Below are positions 55,429-64,000 of a stretch of DNA of 64,000 bases, piece by piece. Below the pieces are notes generated by a model. It worked only from the letters and a program-made list of their open reading frames with translations. It was not told where the DNA came from and ran no database searches. How positions within the stretch are numbered: the stretch's first letter is position 1; every line of letters starts with the position of its first letter. The stretch covers positions 12,592,530 through 12,656,529 of the forward strand of contig NC_087069.1 of the NCBI RefSeq assembly GCF_963678635.1, read 5' to 3'. This DNA is from Symsagittifera roscoffensis. Lineage: Eukaryota > Xenacoelomorpha > Acoela > Convolutidae. Made by a program: the position numbers and the translations under genes.

Positions 55429-56541
55429 TCACAGCCTATATCTCGCCTTGACATGCTCCTTTAGCGCCATGATCTGTCCATTCATCTCGCCAGGGTTGTG
55501 GATGTCATCAATCAGCTTCACGCATATCATCCTTTTCACGATTTTCATACCATCTTCTGGCACCAGATTCGTTCTGACGTTTGAGTTGCATGATAGTTCC
55601 CTGAATGGCTTCCTTGAAACCGCAATTTTCTCAAGTTCTTCACCACCTCGTATCTCTTGTATGTCCAGATTATACGTTCCTGAAGATGGATCCGTCTGTA
55701 ACTCCCTGTCGTGGTGCCTTATCTTCTCTTCCGCCAATATCATGCACAGACTGTCTTGGTTTTCGCTGCTCTCATCCGAGTCTTCATCCCATTCTTCACG
55801 CTCCCCGGACAATTTCCCTTCTCCGGTTTCTTCTTCCTCCGTGAACATGGACCACTCCCCGGACTCTTGACCTAGTCCCAGGTGTTCAGCTTCTTCTTTG
55901 AACGCCACTTTCTTTTTCCTAACCTTGGTCTGCTCCAGAATGTTTTCGGGGATTTTGTCAACTAGTGACCGCACGACGTCTTTGCTATCAGTGACGCTTC
56001 CTCTTGAGGAGTCAGTATTGTTCACTGTTTCTTTTCTCCAAAGTATAGTGACTTCTTGTTCCTCTTGACCCTCCTCTTGGATCACGGGCTTATCATCTGA
56101 TAGTTTCTCTAGCAACCTCATTAAGTCATCATCTATCTGTGCAGTTCCCGCTTCTACCTGGTTAAGATCATAGCCTTTCGCCTTGAGCGTCTCCCTCACG
56201 ATCTTGGACTTTAGTATTATCTCTATCGGAATCCTTCTGCTCTTCTTCAAGATGGTCTTTTCTGGAGGTTCTTTAGGTAATTCGGGATGATCTTCAATCG
56301 GTTTGCCTGATTTGTCCAGCCATCTCGTGAGTGGAAGACTGTCGTACGTTTCCTTGTCCATGGAGGAGAAGCCATCTTTGATTTCAGGTCTATCTGCCTC
56401 TCTTTGTTCTTGTCTCTCGTAGAACTCCGTCTTCTTACTCAAGCTGTCGGCATTTTGATGTTTATCTCGTGTTCTATGCTCAATTATCATGTTGTATCCG
56501 TCCAGGCGAACTATCCACCTCCCAATGTAACTTTGGTCCAT
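55429..56541 (-). pseudogene. RNase H end and long RNase H-integrase spacer (B)
   Basis: 370 codons. DQSYIGRWIVRLDGYNMII and EHRTRDKHQNADSLSKKTEF end RNase H. The next 320 residues have no counterpart I know in Ty3/gypsy: an LPLTRWLDKSGKPIEDHPEL segment, acidic stretches (EETGEGKLSGEREEWDEDSD) and a conserved end (VRTNLVPEDG, MICVKLIDDIHNPGEMNGQI, KARYRL). Parts match A, so the spacer is an ancestral feature. Closed by TGA 55429. Confidence 0.7.
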
Positions 56542-56703
56542 TCAGTACGTTTTCAGCCAGCTTAGTGCCCGGTTGTCGACTCGCAACTTAAATGGCTCAC
56601 TGCGCAGGTATGCCCTGTATTTCTCGACAAAGGTAACCACCGCGAACATCTCTGCTTTCGGTGCTCCGTACTTCATTTCTGTGTCACTTAGGACTTTGCT
56701 CAC

Positions 56704-57354
56704 TTACGCTATTGGTCTCAAGATTGTCTTCCCATTCCACTCTTGTTCCTGATGGAGAATTCCAGAAACTACCGACGCATCCGTGTCCAGCACGTACATC
56801 CCTTTCTCAGTCGGCATACCCAGTACTGGTGCCTCACATAGCTCTTTCTTTATTCTCTGGAATGACTCCTCTGCTGCGTTGTTCCACGTGAACTTCTTGC
56901 CCTTGTGCCTCATTAATTGTTGCATCGGGTATACCTTGTCCGCATAGCCCTTGATGAACTCTCTATAATAGTTAGCGAAACCCAGGAAGCTCATCAACTG
57001 GTGTTCCGTCTTCGGTGATTTCCAGGTTAGGACTGCTTCCACGGCGTCCGGATCAGGTCTGATGCCGTGCTTGTCTACCATCCTGCCCAAGTATTTTATT
57101 GAGTCCTTGAGTATCTCGCACTTTGATGGTTTACACTTTAGCCCCGACCTTTTCATGCATGCAAACACCTCGTCAAGTCTCTCAATGTGGTCTTCCAGTG
57201 TGGGCGTCGCTTTTACCACGTCATCCACGTAGCACATTACCAGATTGCCATACTTCTTTGTCACGCCTATCAGCGCGTGTGCCATCAACCGCTGAAACGT
57301 GGCTGTGAAATTGCAAAGTCCAAACGGCATCCGTTTCCATTGAAACATACCCAA
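56704..57354 (-). pseudogene. RT palm/thumb and RNase H start (B)
   Basis: 216 codons. WKRMPFGLCNFTATFQRLM (motif B region), CYVDDVVKAT (YVDD at 57217-57233), KCKPSKCEILKDSIKYLG and VRDP-type PDAVEAVLTWKSPKTEHQL, then FLGFANYYREFIKGYA. RNase H begins with MYVLDTDASVVSGIL (DxD, 56783-56806). TAA 56704 interrupts; the remaining RNase H (APKAEMFAVVTFVEKY, FKLRVDNRALSWL) follows in frame to TGA at 56542. Confidence 0.85.
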
Positions 57355-58567
57355 CTCGCAGGCAAACCCTGTCTTGTCCCTGTCCTGCTTCCTTAGTGGT
57401 GCCTGCCAAGGCCGAGCCTAAATCAAGAGTCGTAAAAATTTTTGCATCACATAACTTTGAGAGGCTCTCATCAATCCTAGGTATGGGATAGGCATCCTTC
57501 ACCGTGACGGAGTTCAGGTATCGAAATTCACCACAAAACCTCAACTGGTCGCCTTTATTTTTGGCCATCACTACTCCACACGCCCACGGTGATTTGGATG
57601 GTTCTATCATGTCATACTCTAGTATTGTTTCGATCTCTTTTCTACACGCATCCAATTTATGTGGGGTCATGCGCCTCGCCCCCTCCCTGTGCGGTACCGC
57701 ATTCTCCTCAAGTTCTATTTCATGCTCAACGAAATTACAACACCCGATATCCGCTTTATGCCTCGAAAAAACCTCTTCGTTCCGTTCTAGTACGTCCTTG
57801 ATGGCTTCGAGCTGTTCATCTGTCAGTTTGACCCTCAAATGTTCAATCTCCGGCAGAACCGATTTTTCAGTTTCCGTTTCATTTAGTGTGGGCCGCTCTG
57901 GAAAGTTCGAACAGCTCGACAGCCCATCGTTCGTCTCTGACTTAAGTGATTTAACAAGACCTGAAGAACCTTTTATTTTCTGTAGTCGTCTCAAGATACA
58001 AATTTTGTCCCTATGATTGGGACAATCAACAAGTTCATTTTGTTTTGAGTTCTCGGTCATTTCATATCGGGTTTTAACCGGTAAAGCGTATCCCAGTTTC
58101 CTCCCTCTCTGTATCGTGATCGGTATATCAAGAGTATTCAACAAGTCACTGACGCAGAGGCCGCTCTTCGTTATCGAGAAGGATCTTCCTAAAACAGCAG
58201 CACTTTGACTATTAGGATTCGGAACTATACACACTTGCTTGTTGTCACTTAGTTCATTGTAATTTTTCATCCTCAAGCTTACGATTGCCGCTTCATTCGC
58301 CTTTAGCCTCGACCTCCTACTCAAGAATACCGGTGCTTTGGTTTCATTTGCCATTATCAAATTTACCGGTTTGATTGCGTACCTCCTATCCGGGTTCCGT
58401 ATCCTGAACATTGCGTTATTTAGATCAATCGCTACATCAAAGTTCCTGATGAAGTCTCTGCCCAAAATAAATTGGTCAGATTCATCTAGGTTTTCTACCA
58501 CAAGAAAGCTCATCCACAGGTTACGTTCCCCCAGATTGAGGGCTATTATCGGTGTTCTGCCCAACAC
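57221..58567 (-). pseudogene. Protease end and RT fingers (B)
   Basis: 448 codons. The first 80 close the aspartic protease (FILGRDFIRNFDVAIDL). Then a linker, then RT: VEHEIELEENAVPHREGARR, IEPSKSPWACGVVMAKNKGD, LRFCGEFRYLNSVTVKDAYP, IPRIDESLSKL and IFTTLDLGSA (motif A, Asp in TLDL). A short deletion near 57412 shifts the frame; the last 60 codons are out-of-frame noise. Confidence 0.85.
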
Positions 58568-58606
58568 CCGCAGGGCCCCTTTGTTTGCAGCTGACAGCCG
58601 TATTCT

Positions 58607-59245
58607 CTAGTCTATCAAATCACCTTTGTTGAAGCCCATTCGTTCCCAAGTTTTGATTGGTATGACGCTCAAGACTGCTCCCGTATCAAGTAAACCACGT
58701 AACTGAGTCTTTTTGCCACTTATGTCTAGCACGTGCCCTGTCACATCTGCCTCCGTCCCGATGTGCATCGCATCTTCTTCAAGCATGGCGCAGTGTCCAA
58801 TCGATCTCACTTTCAACTCTTCTTTCGCTACGTAGATTTGCCCAATTAGGTCTTCATCACATGTTATCATTGTTTTGGTATAGATGTTGATTCCATCTAT
58901 ATTTAGCATCACCTCGTGTGGACCATAAGCTTCAGTATACCTGTTATCAACACGTACCGACTTGCTACCCCCTCTCGTGAGTAGTGCTCTCAACGCTCTA
59001 GAAGTCGTTTGTGGGCTTATACAACTCAAGTAATCTGCGTACACGTCAATGTGCATTATTGTCTGGTCGCTCGGTTCGCTCAAGTTTCTGGTTACCTCGT
59101 GGCCGCCCACTGTGATTATCGACATTATTCTAGCCCCTATTTTTGATATGCCAAATGGCTTTCCCTTTACCATTTTTACAATGTTACAATTCCCATTCTT
59201 TGTCGACCCCGATACAGCCTCTGGTGTTGGATTCGATCCTGTCAA
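58607..59245 (-). pseudogene. Pre-protease region and aspartic protease (B)
   Basis: 212 codons, in frame with gag across TAG 59315. An N-terminal 150-residue region (FGISKIGARIMSIITVGGHE, SVRVDNRYTEAYGPHEVMLN, QIYVAKEELKVRSIGHCAML), conserved in A and unlike a standard protease, precedes GLLDTGAVLSVIPIKTWERM (catalytic DTG). TAG 58607 separates it from the rest of pol. Confidence 0.75.
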
Positions 59246-59314
59246 TGCTTCGTTGAAATTCTGTCTTTCGATTTCCTGCTTTAGTCGTTGTTCTATTTCT
59301 TTCGCTGCCAGATC

Positions 59315-59959
59315 CTAGTTCACTTTGTTAATTGCTTCCGTCGCCGCTTTTTCATAATTTATCTCTAGAGAGTTCCCGGCTGTGGCTTCTTTCGCGCCAT
59401 TAACATGTGTTACAGCTTTCACTGTTTTCGTCGGCAATTCCGTGCTCGGTGCTCCTAAGTTCCTAGATTCAAACTCGTTTTGTCTACTCCGCTGATTCTG
59501 CACAGCCGCTAATGCCAACTTATGTTTGGGGTGACCCTGGTCCTTGACCGCTTCCCAGAACAAGGGACCATCCATTCTGAAATGCCCTTCTTGGTTACAG
59601 AAGAAGCATCTCGCGCCTATCTTGATGATTAAGCCACTATAGTACTCGTGTTCCTCCATCTGGCTCGTGTCTTCCTCATCCGGTGCGTATCATAGACTCT
59701 TCATGTCTTGTTTGTATGTTGTGTAGTCAGCCACGTGGTGATCCGCCGACCCGCAGTTCGCGCATGATCTGCGTTTGTCCATGTCATCTCTAGGCTTGTA
59801 CCATGACGACCTTTGAGGCTGGCTTCCCCCTTGCGTGCTTCTGTTATCTGAATATGAGTATTTCTTGGGTTTCATCAGCATGTATTCTCTTGACTTCTGT
59901 CTCATCTCTTCTGGGGTCGGTGCGCTGTCTTTCGATAATGTGTAGTATGTTGCTAACAT
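59315..59959 (-). pseudogene. Gag nucleocapsid part (B), zinc knuckles damaged
   Basis: Frames 59690-59959 and 59315-59659 are in phase across one TGA. Knuckles read CANCGSADHHVADY and CFFCNQEGHFRMDG: in each the final Cys of CCHC is replaced (Tyr, Gly), while A keeps both. Ends INKVN-TAG at the gag/pol boundary. Confidence 0.75.
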
Positions 59960-59964
59960 TGTTC

Positions 59965-61170
59965 TTAAGTCATCACTTTTTTTACCCCATCAATGAACTT
60001 CGAGGCGATGCTAAAGTTTCTTCTGTTTGTCGACTCCTCAGGGTCACTCCTTCTTCTCAAGCTCTCAAGGTCATCTAGAAACCGATCAATTGATTCATCG
60101 TCCCTCTGCCTTCTCTTTTCAAATCGCATCACCGCTTGGTGACCCTTCATGCCTGACCCGAACCGATTCAACAATATTTCAAAGATTTTGTCCGCGGTAT
60201 CGCGTTCTTCTTCTTTCTTTGCAACCACGCATTTTAATGCCGTGCCTTCTAAGTTGCTGAGTATGGCTGTGCATGCTTGTCTTTCATCATTCAAGTTGTC
60301 TTGTTCTAGATGTAATCTCATCACTTCCAGCCAAGTGTCAATGCATCCATCGGAGTCATCTTTGAATTGTTTTGGCTTCTTGAAAGTTTTCCTTAATTTT
60401 CCCTCTCTTCTATCCCTCGAGTCAGTGTTCCTCGTGGCGAAGGCCTCTAGAGTCCTATTCATCATCTCCCAATTGCTTGCCCACGTCATGGCATCCGGAC
60501 CTGCGTTGCTGTTAGCTGTAGAGTCCCCCGGACCACCCATTGTGTTTGATGTTCCACTTTTCATGATTGTTTTAGCAGCTGTTGGTGCTATGCTCACCGC
60601 ATCCCGGGTTAAAGGCAACGGTGTCGATTGCCGTTTGTTCCTTTGTGGTTCCACAAAGTCAACTCTGGTGCCTTGCGTGCGATCCGCTGCCGGTGTTTCT
60701 TGTGAGGTAGAATTTCTAAACATTGCATCCAATTTCGCATGTATTGCACATGAACTTTCGGCCTGATTCCTGCTCATTGTGTCCATTCTCGTTTCCAGGC
60801 TCCCTAATTGGCTGTTGACATCATCATATCGGTTTTTCAACTGTTGCATATCTTTTTTGATGTTCTTATCTCGTTCTTCATTGGTGGCATCTACCTTGTC
60901 TGACATCTGCTGGAGTCTCTCCTCTGTTGCCTTGGCCAGGTTAAAGTAACTATCCAGATACTCGTGTTTGTTGTATTTCAACTCCTTCCTTATTAAGTCT
61001 CTATCTTCCTCACTGTACTTCAGTTTTTTTTCGATCTGATTTAGTTTTGTCATCAAGTCGCCGAGCTCAAGAGTGGCTATTTCATGGTCAGCCGTTGTCC
61101 TGTTTTCGGCTGTAGCTTCTGTTTTGGCTTGTTCTTCTTTTAGGTTGGCTTCTGTCGCCTTCGTGCTCAC
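59965..61170 (-). pseudogene. Gag coiled coil and capsid (B)
   Basis: 401 codons. First 130 residues coiled coil (LKYSEEDRDLIRKELKYNKH), then a Ser/Thr linker, then capsid-like sequence (FKKPKQFKDDSDGCIDTWLE to FSIASKFIDGVKK), about two thirds identical to A over this part. Frame lost at an A7 run (59977-59983 on the plus strand as T7), where a single base restores phase with the nucleocapsid. Confidence 0.8.
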
Positions 61171-61191
61171 TGTCCCAAATGTTCGTGCTCT

Positions 61192-61656
61192 TTAAGTTTT
61201 TGGTTCTTCAGCCGTGTTGTCTCTCGATTTCATTCCGACCATCATCGCCAACTTTTCTGTAAAAGATGTCTTCTTTACTTGAGAGTCGTCTTTTACTGTT
61301 TCTTGGGTATTGCCTGTTGTGTCTTCCAATGCATCTATCGGCGAAAGCTCCACGGTTTTTGGATTTTGATCTTCCATATGGGGCATCGGTGTGGATTCCG
61401 TTGTCTTCTTATCCACTTCATCTACGCTCTGGTCTGGTGTCTCTAGATCGATTTCAATTGTGGGCTCCGCCTGTTTGTCTTTAGCACCTTCTTTCGTCTT
61501 GTTCTCAGTACTACTCCTCGTGCTGACCATGCTAACTGAAAAGTTATCTTTTGTTTTCGTTGGGCCCAATGATGTCGTTCCGCGTAGCGACGAGTTATAT
61601 TTCGTGTTTGATCCAGTTGACCTTTTTTCGAACACCGGTACCCTACTCCGTCTCAT
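61192..61656 (-). CDS. N-terminal gag-frame ORF (B)
   Basis: 154 codons, starting MRRSRVPVFEKRS, basic start then acidic Thr/Glu-rich (TIEIDLETPDQSVDEVDKKT). Ends TAA 61192; the main gag ATG (61170) follows 7 codons later in frame. The same short ORF-stop-ATG arrangement occurs in A (39164-39595). It could be a separate small protein or the N-terminus of gag. Confidence 0.6.
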   Translation of the reverse strand: MRRSRVPVFEKRSTGSNTKYNSSLRGTTSLGPTKTKDNFSVSMVSTRSSTENKTKEGAKDKQAEPTIEIDLETPDQSVDEVDKKTTESTPMPHMEDQNPKTVELSPIDALEDTTGNTQETVKDDSQVKKTSFTEKLAMMVGMKSRDNTAEEPKT

Positions 61657-64000
61657 TATTTCTATTTACAATTGCTCATATTTACAAAATTACTATTTAC
61701 ACAATTCTATTCTAAGAATAAAATCTTATGTGAAAAATTTTAAAAGGAAATATACGACGTGATAAAAACAATGTTCATAGTTCTCCTTCCAAATCTTTCG
61801 AGAAACTTTCTTTATTTGTGGTCACAACCGTACCGGGTTCCGACTAGTCTTGTTCTGTTTTAATTCTGTCTTAAAACACTTATTGTAGTTTTACTCCAAT
61901 TTTTTTACCGTCCCAAAACTTCCAGTTACTGTCCCTACTCTTCTTTGTACCGTCCCAGGCTTCTTTCTACTGTCCCAAGACTGTTCGGTACTGTCCCAGT
62001 ACTTTTTGTCAGTGTCCCAAGAGCCCTGTCCCGAGAGTAATATCCCAGGATCACTGTCCCAGGACTGTCCCAAGAGTACTGCCCCAAGGTTAGTGTCCCA
62101 AGACTACTGTCCCAAGACTAGTGTCCCAAGGCTAGTGTCCCAAGACTACTGTCCCAAGACTACTGTCCCAAGACTACTGTCCCAAGGCTAGTGTCCCAAG
62201 ACTACTGTCCCAAGACTACTGTCCCAAGACTACTGTCCCAAGACTACTGTCCCAAGACTACTGTCCCAAGACTGATGTCACAAGGCTACTGTCCCAAGGC
62301 TAGTGTCCCAAGACTACTGTCCCAAGGCTACTGTCCCAAGGCTAGTGTCCCAAGACTAGTTTCCCAAGACTACTGTCCCAAGACTAGTGTCCCAAGCCTA
62401 CTATCCCAAGACTAGTGTCCCAAGGCTACTGTCCCAAGACTAGTGTCGCAAGGCTACTGTCCCAAGACTACTGTCCCAAGGCTAGTGTCCCAAGACCACT
62501 GTCCCAAGACCACTATCCCAAGACTAGTGTCCCAAGACCACTGTCCCAAGACCACTGTCCCAAGACCAATGTCCCAAGACTAGTGTCCCAAGACCACTGT
62601 CCCAAGACCACTATCCCAAGACCACTGTCCCAAGACGACTGTCCCAAGACTACTGTCCCAAGACTGATGTCACAAGGCTACTGTCCCAAGGCTAGTGTCC
62701 CAAGACTACTGTCCCAAGGCTACTGTCCCAAGGCTAGTGTCCCAAGACCACTATCCCAAGACTAGTGTCCCAAGACCACTGTCCCAAGACCACTGTCCCA
62801 AGACCAATGTCCCAAGACTAGTGTCCCAAGACCACTGTCCCAAGACCACTATCCCAAGACCACTGTCCCAAGACGACTGTCCCAAGACTACTGTCCCAAG
62901 ACTAGTGTCCCAAGACCACTGTCCCAAGACCACTATCCCAAGACCACTGTCCCAAGACCGTACCGTCCCAAGACTGTACTGTCTCAAGGCTGTACTGTCC
63001 CAAGACTGTACCAAGACTGCTTTGGTCCAAGACTGTCCCAGGACTGCACTGTCCCAAGACTGTCCCCAGACTGCACTGTCCCAAGACTTCTTTGGCACTG
63101 TCCCAAGACTTCTCTGGTACTGTCCCAAGACTTCTTTGGCACTGTCCCAAGACTGTTAACAGATGTCTGAGCGGTGGGACCTCTTTCTTCTTCGTTGTAG
63201 GGACTTCCTGATTCACCGTACCTTGTACCACCACTCAAGCTCTCCTAAAAATTTTCCCAAAAACCTTCTCTTGATGGCCAAATGCTGACCCCCTTTTTTA
63301 GTTACCTCTTTTTCAATGTTTCCAGCAACTTGAAACCAAAACTTGAGCGCAGGTATCTTGTGATCACCTGTTTGTATAAAATCCAATCGCAAATCTTCAC
63401 CAAGATGCAACAAAAAATCTAAACAAGAAAAATAATAAAAACAGAGAGATGAACCCACCTAAATTTCAAAGGTGACAAATGTCTACCTTCTATCGAAAAA
63501 AATGTCTGGTACCTAATTGCCACGCGTTTTCCTCCCCCCAACTAATGATCTTATCGGGTATCACAAAAATTGTCTATATCCGTTCCCCCCTACCAATCCG
63601 ACCAGGGTACCTACCTTAACTCGTTGTTTAATTTTGGATATCCACCTATTATTACCAACGCGTGTTTAATGACTAATGTAACTAAATCAACGATGTCGAT
63701 TAATTAGTTACTCTAATTTCCCCCTTTTTTACAATTTGTGACCGCCAACCTCTAGCCTAACCAGCCCCCCTTCTAACCTCCCCCTTTTTAGCCCCCCTTC
63801 TTAAGCCTAAAATTACCTTAAGCACCGGGTGCTAAACCTCTCAAGAGAAAACCGTAGACGTGTCTCCAGGTCTGCTCAAGTAAAAACGTTCCTCAAAACC
63901 GGGGGATTTCGCTTATCCAATTTTACACTTATCTCCTATAATGTAATGTGGATTTTAACGATACCCGTTCTGCCCAACTTGAGAACTCGAGAACTGCCAA
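61657..64000 (-). other. Element B leader
   Basis: At least 2.3 kb upstream of gag with no conserved frame. 61657-61960 AT-rich; then the 14-bp minisatellite; 63150-64000 mixed sequence with C-runs (63570-63590, 63720-63790). The LTR of B is expected just beyond 64000 if its leader is as long as that of A. Confidence 0.55.
61960..63155. repeat. 14-bp minisatellite with higher-order repeats
   Basis: About 80 copies of CCCAAGACTACTGT with variants (CCAAGGCTAGTGT, CCAAGACCACTGT). A distinctive GACTGATGTCACAAGG block recurs at 62270 and 62662, 392 bp (28 units) apart; an AGACCAATGTCCC block at 62563 and 62801, 238 bp (17 units) apart. Degenerates at both ends (61880-62060, 62960-63155). Long open frames on both strands are due to the unit lacking stops. 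Confidence 0.95.

Larger units (their letters stand above)
42215..64000 (-). mobile_element. Giant Ty3/gypsy-type element B, 5' end beyond window
   Basis: In sense from the right edge: leader with 14-bp minisatellite, gag (59315-61656), pol (52878-59245), spacer with 20-bp repeats, third block (43545-52340), 3' UTR, polypurine site and 3' LTR (42215-43115). At least 21.8 kb. All pol domains are present, but the frame is broken by at least seven stops and four shifts. The IN, gag and LTR ends are related to those of A. Confidence 0.85.

Noticed and set aside
61891-63238. Long open frames on both strands (for example 62695-63159 +, 62751-63128 -)
   Set aside because: They are read-through of a 14-bp unit without stop codons; period-14 peptides with no other support.
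63150-64000. 5' LTR of B inside the window
   Set aside because: Neither the TGTGCCA/TGTAACATTCG ends nor any 42215-43115 sequence is found here; the leader length in A predicts the LTR just outside.
1-64000. Alternative genetic code as explanation for in-frame stops
   Set aside because: TAA, TAG and TGA all interrupt the elements at random and frameshifts occur too, while the host gene exons are free of all three.

Overview
The window looks like metazoan nuclear DNA, probably from an invertebrate. Evidence: a multi-exon gene with phase-matched GT-AG introns (up to about 3 kb, AT-rich) that includes a ZU5-type domain; a retroelement with a reverse transcriptase and a C-terminal nuclease domain of a kind I associate with aquatic invertebrates; and two giant Ty3/gypsy-type LTR elements. 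I see no operons, bacterial signals or CRISPR. The species cannot be named from the sequence.

Layout. 1-1290: a 22-bp minisatellite cut by the window edge. 1291-5183: AT-rich, gene-poor. 5184-13807 (+): the one host gene I can support, four exons open at its 5' side. It encodes a superfamily-1 helicase-like module, a helical region with four ankyrin-like repeats, and a ZU5-like domain, and ends in TAG followed by AATAAA. Its introns and the upstream flank carry copies of a roughly 450-bp interspersed repeat and a tRNA-like relic. 16145-21890 (-): relics of a reverse transcriptase/PD-(D/E)XK nuclease element, one fairly complete copy plus a fragment. 22361-22646: a fragment of an old LTR. 22647-42214 (-): giant LTR element A. 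42215-64000 (-): giant LTR element B, whose 5' LTR lies beyond the right edge.

The two giant elements are relatives (gag and integrase clearly alike, the third coding block much more diverged). In sense order each has an LTR, a leader of about 2.3 kb (in B it holds a 14-bp minisatellite), a gag with an N-terminal basic ORF and two zinc knuckles, pol (protease, RT, RNase H, a long unusual spacer, integrase, then a macro-domain-like tail), and a third block of about 8-9 kb. That block begins with a helical/coiled-coil region, carries an SGNH (GDSL-type) hydrolase and a second SGNH-like module, and continues into about 1,600 codons of unrecognised protein with no clear envelope signature. A polypurine site and the 3' LTR close each element. 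Both copies are inactivated by many stops and frameshifts. A also has a 2.2-kb internal deletion of protease-RT-RNase H and a lost integrase Asp. B integrated into the 5' LTR of A; A in turn sits inside an older LTR, at nearly the same LTR position.

The most interesting content is this element family itself: a retroelement lineage that carries both an ADP-ribose-type (macro) domain on pol and an esterase-type (SGNH) domain plus a huge unknown protein in the position where an envelope would be expected.
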